Positions 1-5,674 of a stretch of DNA of 6,126 nt are shown piece by piece. Source of the stretch: Lachnospiraceae bacterium (GTDB lineage Bacteria > Bacillota > Clostridia > Lachnospirales > Lachnospiraceae); contig JAFSYD010000191.1 of NCBI GenBank assembly GCA_017443685.1, positions 1 through 6,126 on the forward strand, given 5' to 3'. The position numbers and the translations under genes are program-made. How positions within the stretch are numbered: position 1 is the stretch's first letter; each line of letters starts with the position of its first letter. Below the pieces are notes generated by a model. That model did not search any database, had not been told where the DNA came from, and saw nothing but the letters and a program-made list of their open reading frames with translations.

Positions 1-1031
1 ACGGCCCGATGAAGGGAAGGGGTACCGTGCGTGTGGCGATGTACACGGAGGACGTGATGCGCCGCTACCGGCTCGGCCGGGTATTGGGATATGATGACCA
101 GCGGCTGGAGATCCCTTACGAGCGCATCGTTCCCTCGCTGTTTTCCATCATCGCCGAGCGCGAAGACGGTGAGGGCGGTCATTTTTATGATTTTGTCCGT
201 CCGGAGAAGAACGGCGATGGCTGCCTCTATTATCATCTGTTAGAAAACGACGGCGCGATATTGATCGAGGACGCCGGGGACTTTATCGGAGCGGAGCTGT
301 TCCTTGCATCGGTCGCGATCCACGACGGCACTGACGGCAACATCCGCCCGGGCAACACCCTGATTCCCGCAAGTGGCGCGACGGGCAACACCTACTACAA
401 TCCGGGGCCGGGTACCTCGGGGGCGTTCCGGGAGACCTTAGAGGAGCTTCGGACGCGTTTCGTCAAGGATATGGAGACGGCCTACACCGCCGTTACGGTA
501 AAGGATTACGAGCAGATCGTGCTGCATACGCCGGGGCTTTGCATCCATAAGGCGAAGGCGCACATGGAGGAGGAGAAGAACCTTGTCTCCATCGTGGTAA
601 AGCCGGGCACGGACGAGGAGTATCCCAGACTGCCGGAGATCTACCGCAGACAGATCATTACGGAGCTTGAGGCAAGGCGGCTTCTTACCACACGCATCGA
701 GCTGGTGCAGCCGATCTATCTTGCGGTGAACGTTACGGGCACGATCTACGTGCGCACGCATTTTGAGAACAGCCTGCAGCAGATCGAGGAGACGGTGCGC
801 CGGCAGATCGATTACCTGCATTCGGACAAGAATTTCGGCGACCGGCTGCATTTTGACGAGGTCTTCCATGCGATCGAGATGCTGGAGTGCGTGGAATATG
901 TCTATGATCTGTCCATCCGCCCGCAGATGATGACGGCGGCGAAGATGGAGGACGCGGATATCGTTCCGGCGTGGAACTGCCTTCTGTACGCGGGCAGGAT
1001 ATCCATCGAGACGATCATGTTCGAAGAGTAA
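1..1031 (+). CDS. Baseplate J / gp6-like protein of contractile injection system (Afp11 type), 5'-truncated by window edge
   Basis: This is probably a structural wedge protein of the baseplate of a phage-tail-like injection particle. The reading frame is open to the left edge (first full codon at position 3), and the ATG at 9 has no ribosome binding site. The text after it (LGRVLGYDDQRLEI, then DGTDGNIRPGNTL) resembles the interior of a baseplate-J protein, so the true start lies upstream. Numbering from the ATG at 9, the J-family core is visible around residues 150-250: AVTVKDYEQIVLHTPG near 160-176, an IVVKPGTDEEYPRLPEIYR stretch, the helix ending in LEARRLLTTRIELVQP, and a strand of the form YLAVNVTGTIYV. 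A helical segment QIEETVRRQIDYL and a C-terminal domain follow. The stop is 15 nt before the next baseplate gene. Family assignment rests on motif memory rather than a search. Phage-tail or tailocin origin is possible in principle, but the adjacent eCIS-type ATPase argues for eCIS. Confidence 0.8.
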   Translation, partial: GPMKGRGTVRVAMYTEDVMRRYRLGRVLGYDDQRLEIPYERIVPSLFSIIAEREDGEGGHFYDFVRPEKNGDGCLYYHLLENDGAILIEDAGDFIGAELFLASVAIHDGTDGNIRPGNTLIPASGATGNTYYNPGPGTSGAFRETLEELRTRFVKDMETAYTAVTVKDYEQIVLHTPGLCIHKAKAHMEEEKNLVSIVVKPGTDEEYPRLPEIYRRQIITELEARRLLTTRIELVQPIYLAVNVTGTIYVRTHFENSLQQIEETVRRQIDYLHSDKNFGDRLHFDEVFHAIEMLECVEYVYDLSIRPQMMTAAKMEDADIVPAWNCLLYAGRISIETIMFEE

Positions 1032-1046
1032 AGAAAGGCGGTTGTT

Positions 1047-2141
1047 ATGCCTGCGAAACATTATTCGATCAAAAAGAACCGCTTACGGGCGGCATATATG
1101 ACGGGCATCGAGCCGGTTGACGATTACGCCGGCTTAAAGCTTACAAAAGAGACGGCGCGGCGGCTGTACTTAAAGGCGATCGACAGCGCGGATGCGGGCA
1201 GTCAATGGGGTAGATTGTCCTTTGACGCGTCTCTTACCGAGAATATGACGATCTACGTGTACGCTGCCGCGACGGATCTGGATACGGTCTACGACGAGAA
1301 CGGGACCTACCGCATCGACGATCTGCTCTGTTCGGATACGGTGCGGGACATTCAGAAAAAGGAGCTTTTGACCGGGCTTTCGGCGGAGCGCTTTGTCGGG
1401 AAGTCGGATATCCTTTTATACGGACTGACGGGACAGTACCTATACATCGCCATCGATGTGATCGGCGACGGGGAGGGGTATCTGTCCAATTTGCGCGTGG
1501 ATGCGCGGGGCGATCAGTTCATGGATACGCTGCCCGAGGTATTTCGCGAGAGGAACGGCTTTTTGCACCGTTTCCTTTCCGTATTTTCCAGCATCTATAA
1601 CGATTTTGACCGGCAGATCGACGAGCTGCCCGATATTCTGGAGATCGACAATGCGCCCAAGGAGGTGCTGCTCGAATACGGCAGATGGATGGGGATCGAC
1701 TTATCCGGCGATTTCCTCTCCGAAGAGGCGATCCGTCGGTTCGTCCGGGAAGGGTACCGGCTGAACCGTATGAAGGGGACAAGAGAGTGCCTGATGCGGA
1801 TCTTCGACATTGTCCTCGGCGAGCCGGTCATTATCTTAGAGCAGAATACGATCCGCGCTTACCCCGAAGCGCTCGAAGCGGATCCGCGGATCCGATCGAG
1901 CAGTATATACGACGTGAATATTCTGATAAAGAAGTCCTTATCCGACAGGGACCGCCATCAGCTGTTACACCTCTTAAGGCAGTTCGTCCCGGTGCGGACG
2001 CGGCTGCACCTGATCCAGCTGAAGGATTCGGGCGTGCTGGATACGGATATCTATATGGATATGAATGCAGTATTGGGCGAAGAGGCTTACGGCATCTTCG
2101 ATGATAATATGGAACTTGATGACGATGTGATTATGGAGTGA
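1047..2141 (+). CDS. Phage tail protein I-like baseplate protein (Afp12 type)
   Basis: A 364-residue protein, probably a baseplate component that sits next to the J-type wedge protein. The central and C-terminal part has the layout of the tail-protein-I domain family: LPEVFRE at about 162-168, a helix with FLHRFLSVFSSIYNDFDRQI, then LPDIL, a segment of the form LLEYGRWMGIDL, and the YRLNRMKGTRECL motif with the typical R-x-K-G-T at 241-245. It is followed by FVPVRTRLHLI near 312-322. The first 150 or so residues look beta-rich (for example WGRLSFDASL and GQYLYIAIDV) and form an extra domain ahead of the family core, as in Afp12-like proteins, which are longer than phage gpI. The last 20 residues are very acidic (FDDNMELDDDVIME). 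The ATG at 1047 has an AAAGG Shine-Dalgarno at 1034-1038, 8 nt upstream. The stop lies 5 nt before the STAS gene start, so translational coupling is likely. Confidence 0.82.
   Translation: MPAKHYSIKKNRLRAAYMTGIEPVDDYAGLKLTKETARRLYLKAIDSADAGSQWGRLSFDASLTENMTIYVYAAATDLDTVYDENGTYRIDDLLCSDTVRDIQKKELLTGLSAERFVGKSDILLYGLTGQYLYIAIDVIGDGEGYLSNLRVDARGDQFMDTLPEVFRERNGFLHRFLSVFSSIYNDFDRQIDELPDILEIDNAPKEVLLEYGRWMGIDLSGDFLSEEAIRRFVREGYRLNRMKGTRECLMRIFDIVLGEPVIILEQNTIRAYPEALEADPRIRSSSIYDVNILIKKSLSDRDRHQLLHLLRQFVPVRTRLHLIQLKDSGVLDTDIYMDMNAVLGEEAYGIFDDNMELDDDVIME
2135..2138 (+). promoter_or_regulatory. Ribosome binding site that decides the STAS start
   Basis: GGAG at 2135-2138 lies inside the end of the upstream gene and 8 nt before the ATG at 2147. 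The in-frame GTG at 2138 overlaps this site and has no Shine-Dalgarno of its own at good spacing, so the ATG at 2147 is preferred. This arrangement implies that ribosomes ending the baseplate gene can re-initiate on the STAS gene. Confidence 0.65.
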
Positions 2142-2146
2142 TTCTT

Positions 2147-2455
2147 ATGAATGTAACGGAGACAAAAGGTGAAGGAATGATTCAGCTGGCTGTAAGCGGC
2201 AATGTTGACACCAACACGGCGCCGCGCCTGCAGAGTGCGGTACTTACAGCCTTCCAAAAGACGTCGAATGTTGTGCTTGATATGGGACAGTGCCCGTATC
2301 TTTCGAGTGCCGGCTTAAGGGCGCTTTTGATCGGACAGAAGACGGCATCCTCCAAGGGCGGCACGTTCCGCCTGTGCAATGTCCAGGAAAGCGTTATGAA
2401 AGTACTTCAGATGACGAAATTCGATAAGGTGCTGACGGTCGATAACGTTTTGTAG
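2147..2455 (+). CDS. STAS-domain anti-sigma-factor antagonist (SpoIIAA/RsbV-like)
   Basis: A 102-residue protein of typical length for a single STAS domain. Family members bind an anti-sigma kinase (SpoIIAB/RsbW type) when their conserved serine is unphosphorylated, which frees a partner; a PP2C-type phosphatase resets them. Seen here: an opening strand and helix (AVSGNVDTNTAPRLQSAV), a strand VVLDMG at 42-47, then the signature loop YLSSAGLRALL at 51-61, and a final region TKFDKVLTV. Ser54 aligns with the phospho-acceptor serine. The aspartate that precedes it in SpoIIAA is Ser53 here, a variant that I recall as common in SSAGLR-type STAS proteins. It lies between a baseplate gene and the eCIS ATPase gene, with gaps of 5 and 11 nt, so it is co-transcribed with the particle genes. 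The cognate kinase, phosphatase and target are not in the window. A structural or ATPase-regulating role rather than sigma-factor control is possible. Confidence 0.9.
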   Translation: MNVTETKGEGMIQLAVSGNVDTNTAPRLQSAVLTAFQKTSNVVLDMGQCPYLSSAGLRALLIGQKTASSKGGTFRLCNVQESVMKVLQMTKFDKVLTVDNVL

Positions 2456-2458
2456 GAG
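2454..2458 (+). promoter_or_regulatory. Ribosome binding site that decides the ATPase start
   Basis: AGGAG at 2454-2458 overlaps the STAS stop codon and lies 8 nt before the ATG at 2467. A TTG at 2464 is in frame one codon earlier but would sit only 5 nt from the site, so the ATG is the better start. Confidence 0.65.
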
Positions 2459-2466
2459 AGCGTTTG

Positions 2467-4863
2467 ATGTTTGCGAATTACGATGAATACATGGACAATA
2501 TTTTCGACTGCGTGAACCGTTGTCTGCACGCTTACCTCGAAAATATGAAGGTCGTTTACGCCAATGGGCAGGGGGGATATAAGAATGTTCTCTACCCCGA
2601 CCTTGAGGTGGCAAGCGACGCTACCGTTGAGCAAATTAATAAATACTCCGTAAAATACGGTGAGCCTGTACAGGAGGAATCCTCCGAAAGCGACGAGGAC
2701 GATCCCTTTGACGGGCTTTTTGCCGAGGATGAAGAGGAAGAGTCGGGCGGCGAGGATTTCGACGACGAGCTTCTGGCGCTCTTCGGTGAGTTCGGTGCGG
2801 AAGAGGAACGGATGGGAGACGATCCCGTTGCGGAAATGCGCGGGGAGTCGTCCGGCGGCAAGGATAAGCCGATGTCCGGCCAGACGGTGGTCCTGGTGGA
2901 TGTCACCGAACGTATCATTAAGATCCAGGAGCAGGCGAAGGAGTCCGCGGAGAACGGCGTGATGATGCCGTTCTACGAGTTATGCAGAAAATGCAACTTC
3001 GACCCGTTTACGATCTTCTGTTTTGCCTGCGGTATCCTTTCATCGACGCAGACCGATTACGCATCGACGTTCCAGCTCATCAACGAGAACGGCAACCTTT
3101 CCTCGCCGACCATCGAGTCTGCCGGCAAGCTGTATTTCGGACAGAAATTCTCCATCACGAGCGCCTACGGCGATATGTCGGTGTGCTTAGAGCAGCTGCT
3201 TCCGGTACTTGACCTGCACGTTATAAGCTCGATGCCGTTTTCGACGGCGGTGTCGCCGGATAAGCGGATCATCGACTACTTATTCGGACGGGATTCGATG
3301 AAGCTCGATGAGAATTATTCGCGCTTCATCAAGATGCTGACCGACGACAAGGAGCTCGATCCGATCTTAGCGAACGAAGGCCAGTTAGAGGCCATGAAGA
3401 TCTCCTATAACGAGGGCGTGCGGATCTTCCATTTCTTCGGCGACGAAGGCAGCGGGCGGAAGTTCTTCATCAAGAATTTCTGCCGGGAAAAGGGGACGCG
3501 CGCGATCTCGATGGACTGCAAGAAGCTGTTCGTCTATGATTTCCAGTTCGTGGAAAAGGCTCTTTGGGCCATCGCGAGAGAGTGTATCCTGACCAATTCC
3601 TGCTGCGTTCTGGATTCGCTGGAATTCCGTGAGGATGAAAAAGAAAAATTCTACGGCTATATGGATCTTGCCTTTTCCAAGCTTGTGGAAAAGGATGTCC
3701 TGGTCTTCTGCATCTCGAAGCTTGAGCTTAGTATGCGCGAGATCACGAAGGAGGACGTTACGACGCTGGAGATCCCGACGCCGTCCAATGCGGAGCGTAT
3801 CTCCTGCTGGGAGTTCTTCGCAAAAGATTATAAATTAGAAGAAGACGTCGACATGAAGGAAATGGCGACGAAATTCCTCTTTACCTGCGGCAAGATCAAG
3901 GGTGCCTTACGACAGGCCAGGAGCCTTGCCACCATGGATAAAGAGATCCTGATCTCCCGTGACAAGCTCTTCAAGGGCTGCTACGGGCAGATGTCTTCGG
4001 AGCTGACGCAGAAGGCGACGAAGATCAAAGCGAACTTTGGTTTTGAAGATATCGTAATGAGCCCGGATCAGCGGGAGTCCATCGAGCGGGCGATCGCGCA
4101 GATGACCTACCGCCAGAACGTATACGAGGGCTGGAATTACACCAAGAAATACCCTTACGGCCGCGGGCTTTCGGTACTGCTCTTCGGCGCGCCCGGTACG
4201 GGTAAGTCGATGTGTGCGCAGGTTATCGCGCACGAGCTGAATCTGGAGCTGTACCGCGTGGACTTATCGAAGGTTATCGACAAGTACGTCGGTGAGACGG
4301 AGAAGTCGATCTCCATGATCTTCCGCGAGGCGAAAAAGTGTAACGTCGTCCTCTTCTTCGACGAGTGCGATACCCTTTTCGCAAAGCGTGCCGACGACGG
4401 CGGCTCGAACCAGTCGTCCAACAATAACAAGACGGCGCTGCTTTTGCAGGAGGTCGAGGGTTACGACGGGGTATCCGTGCTGGCAACGAACTACAAGCAC
4501 AACATCGACCCGGCGTTCTTCCGGCGTATGAAGTACATCGTCGAGTTCCGCAAGCCGGATGTGCCGACGCGTGAGATGCTCTGGACGACGACGATCCCGA
4601 AGGACACGCCGCTTGCCGATGATGTGGACATCCACTTCCTGGCAGAGAAGTATGAGCTGGTCGGTGGTAATATTAAGAACTGTATCTTAAATGCTGCCTT
4701 TCTGGCATGGGGCGATAAGGAATATGACGATGGCAAGGTGCATATGAAGCACTATTTACAGGCTGTACAGTCCGAGTTCGTCAAGGTCGGCGGCGTTTTA
4801 ACAAGAGCGGACTTCGAGCCGTACGCGGATCTGATCTTCGGCGAGGAGACGGTATATTATTAA
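2467..4863 (+). CDS. eCIS AAA+ ATPase (Afp15 type) with acidic N-terminal segment and second degenerate AAA module
   Basis: A 798-residue cytoplasmic ATPase probably needed for assembly of the injection particle. Layout: residues 1-65 an unassigned helical start; about 66-119 an extremely Asp/Glu-rich, low-complexity segment; about 135-300 an unassigned domain; about 300-520 a degenerate AAA-like module; about 545-790 the active AAA+ module. The active module has Walker A GAPGTGKS (574-581, Lys580), the IDKYVGETEKSI segment after it, Walker B VVLFFDECD (Asp632, Glu633), sensor-1 Asn675 in LATNYK, arginine-finger candidates Arg686 and Arg687 in FFRRM, and GGNIKN at 733-738. This order and wording match eCIS ATPases. 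The first module has GDEGSGRK at 325-332, where the Walker A Lys-Thr/Ser is replaced by Arg-Lys, and a weak Walker-B-like CCVLDSLEF (Asp383); it probably does not hydrolyse ATP. The loop after Walker B is Asn/Ser-rich (SNQSSNNNK, 647-655). The gene follows the STAS gene by 11 nt. The AAA+ call is certain; the eCIS role is inferred from motif style and neighbours. Confidence 0.9.
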   Translation: MFANYDEYMDNIFDCVNRCLHAYLENMKVVYANGQGGYKNVLYPDLEVASDATVEQINKYSVKYGEPVQEESSESDEDDPFDGLFAEDEEEESGGEDFDDELLALFGEFGAEEERMGDDPVAEMRGESSGGKDKPMSGQTVVLVDVTERIIKIQEQAKESAENGVMMPFYELCRKCNFDPFTIFCFACGILSSTQTDYASTFQLINENGNLSSPTIESAGKLYFGQKFSITSAYGDMSVCLEQLLPVLDLHVISSMPFSTAVSPDKRIIDYLFGRDSMKLDENYSRFIKMLTDDKELDPILANEGQLEAMKISYNEGVRIFHFFGDEGSGRKFFIKNFCREKGTRAISMDCKKLFVYDFQFVEKALWAIARECILTNSCCVLDSLEFREDEKEKFYGYMDLAFSKLVEKDVLVFCISKLELSMREITKEDVTTLEIPTPSNAERISCWEFFAKDYKLEEDVDMKEMATKFLFTCGKIKGALRQARSLATMDKEILISRDKLFKGCYGQMSSELTQKATKIKANFGFEDIVMSPDQRESIERAIAQMTYRQNVYEGWNYTKKYPYGRGLSVLLFGAPGTGKSMCAQVIAHELNLELYRVDLSKVIDKYVGETEKSISMIFREAKKCNVVLFFDECDTLFAKRADDGGSNQSSNNNKTALLLQEVEGYDGVSVLATNYKHNIDPAFFRRMKYIVEFRKPDVPTREMLWTTTIPKDTPLADDVDIHFLAEKYELVGGNIKNCILNAAFLAWGDKEYDDGKVHMKHYLQAVQSEFVKVGGVLTRADFEPYADLIFGEETVYY

Positions 4864-4911
4864 GCGTATTGATGCGGGAAAGCCGGCAGTTTTTGAGCAC
4901 ATTTTCTCCGG

Positions 4912-4938
4912 CCGGACACAGGGGTGTCGGATTTTTAT
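4912..4938 (+). terminator. Possible intrinsic terminator or attenuator after the ATPase gene
   Basis: CCGGACAC (4912-4919) can pair with GTGTCGG (4924-4930) around an AGGG loop, leaving one bulged G. The hairpin is followed at once by ATTTTTAT. A perfect palindrome TCCGGCCGGA (4907-4916) overlaps the left arm and could form a competing fold. The T-run is short (five), so termination may be partial, and read-through into the next small gene is plausible. No folding energy was computed. Confidence 0.45.
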
Positions 4939-4970
4939 CGGAGACATATGTATAAAAGGGGGGCGTTTGG

Positions 4971-5222
4971 ATGCGGCTGACGGATCGTGTGATCGAAGAA
5001 CAACGGAAGATGCGGCTGCAAAAGGAGCGGGAGACGGACAACCAGCAGGATGAGCTGGAGGAGGACGTCACGGGGATGACCTACGCGCCGCGCCCGAGCT
5101 GGGGCTTCTTAAATGACTACGGCGGCGTCTTTTCCGACAAGAAGAGCAGCGGGATCAATACGAACCCGAGCGTCTTCGAAAAGGGGACACTGTTCCATGT
5201 GACGAGGAAAGATGACGATTAG
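4971..5222 (+). CDS. Small charged protein of unknown function
   Basis: An 83-residue protein that I do not recognise. The first 33 or so residues are highly charged and likely helical or coiled-coil-like (VIEEQRKMRLQKERE). The middle contains an aromatic, proline-bearing segment (TYAPRPSWGFLNDYGGVF, 37-54). The rest is polar, rich in Gly, Ser and Asn, and ends in RKDDD. There is no signal peptide, membrane segment or cysteine. The start is well supported: AGGGGGG at 4957-4963 lies 7 nt before the ATG. It is separated from the ATPase gene by 107 nt that include a possible terminator, and it continues in the same direction. The strong ribosome binding site and consistent codon style with the neighbours support a real gene. 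An accessory role for the injection particle (adaptor, assembly factor or cargo) is only guesswork from position. Confidence 0.7.
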   Translation: MRLTDRVIEEQRKMRLQKERETDNQQDELEEDVTGMTYAPRPSWGFLNDYGGVFSDKKSSGINTNPSVFEKGTLFHVTRKDDD

Positions 5223-5274
5223 GATTTTTTTAAAAGATTTTCCGGCGGCATTAGACGAAAGTGTATGATGCATC

Positions 5275-5305
5275 GTATCAATGATCGATACTGTTATTTT
5301 ATAAC
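5275..5305 (+). promoter_or_regulatory. Possible promoter with short dyad upstream of the Gln-rich gene
   Basis: The 137-nt gap 5223-5359 is more AT-rich than the genes around it. A TATAAC box at 5300-5305 differs from the -10 consensus at one base, but no good -35 box stands 16-18 nt upstream. A dyad GTATC-N7-GATAC (5275-5279 and 5287-5291) covers the place where the -35 would be, so an activator- or repressor-controlled promoter, or an alternative sigma factor, could be imagined. Evidence is weak. Confidence 0.25.
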
Positions 5306-5359
5306 TGTTCCGTGCGCGGACGGTTAGCGATCTTACCAGAAAGAAAGGTGGAATTTATT

Positions 5360-5638
5360 ATGGCAGAAATGTTTAAACAGGAACAAAAGTTCCGGCAGCC
5401 CATTCAGGCGACAAAGGAAGAAGAAAAGCTTGTCACATCCGGACAGCTGCAGCAGGAGCAGCAGCAGGAACAGCAGCTTACCCAGCAGGAGAAGGCGATG
5501 TCCGCGGAAAGCTCCATGATCTTGAAGTCGGACAACTACTCGGAGAATGACAATTCCGATCCGGCGGATCCGCCGATGGAATTTACGGATGAGCAGCAGA
5601 GAGAGTGGTATGACCGCAGAAATGCGGCCAGAGTGTAA
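5360..5638 (+). CDS. Small glutamine-rich, probably disordered protein of unknown function
   Basis: A 92-residue protein that I do not recognise. Residues 29-43 contain ten glutamines out of fifteen (QLQQEQQQEQQLTQQ), encoded largely by CAG/CAA runs, within a longer Lys/Glu/Gln helix-prone region (about 7-48). A polar Asn/Asp/Ser segment (SDNYSENDNSDPADPP, 57-72) follows. The C-terminus is a charged, aromatic stretch (FTDEQQREWYDRRNAARV). No cysteine, signal peptide or membrane helix is present. The start at 5360 is chosen because AGGTGG at 5346-5351 sits 8 nt upstream; an in-frame GTG at 5312 would add 16 residues but has no ribosome binding site. The neighbouring GNAT-like gene starts 36 nt downstream, so the two are probably co-transcribed. 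The function is unknown. Confidence 0.72.
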   Translation: MAEMFKQEQKFRQPIQATKEEEKLVTSGQLQQEQQQEQQLTQQEKAMSAESSMILKSDNYSENDNSDPADPPMEFTDEQQREWYDRRNAARV

Positions 5639-5674
5639 CTGGTAAAGGGTAACGGATAAAAAGGGGCAAACTCT

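Noticed and set aside
9..11. ATG at 9 as the true start of the baseplate J gene
   Set aside because: No ribosome binding site in the bases available, the frame is open further upstream, and the following sequence looks like the interior of the family.
438..1061. Long open frame on the - strand (207 codons) opposite the baseplate J gene
   Set aside because: It is rich in Arg, His and Leu, as expected for the reverse of a GC-rich coding region, has no recognisable domain, and lies wholly across a well-supported + strand gene.
1685..2104. Open frame of 139 codons on + in another frame inside the tail-I gene
   Set aside because: Arg/Pro/Gly-rich shadow translation with no ribosome binding site, overlapping the RMKGT-bearing part of a genuine gene.
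2592..2918. Serine-rich - strand frame of 108 codons
   Set aside because: The serine runs are just the reverse complement of the Asp/Glu/Ser codons in the acidic segment of the ATPase.
4264..4635. - strand frame of 123 codons opposite the ATPase core
   Set aside because: Mirrors the conserved Walker B to sensor-2 region of the ATPase; no independent gene signals.
4951..4956. TATAAA as a -10 box for the 83-aa gene
   Set aside because: No -35 box 16-18 nt upstream, and transcription would start within the ribosome binding site.
5223..5242. T-run right after the 83-aa gene as an intrinsic terminator
   Set aside because: Seven T residues are present, but I find no GC-rich hairpin directly before them.
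5429..5494. CAG-rich stretch as a CRISPR or tandem repeat array
   Set aside because: It is a short, imperfect Gln-codon run inside a coding sequence, with no spacer-repeat periodicity.
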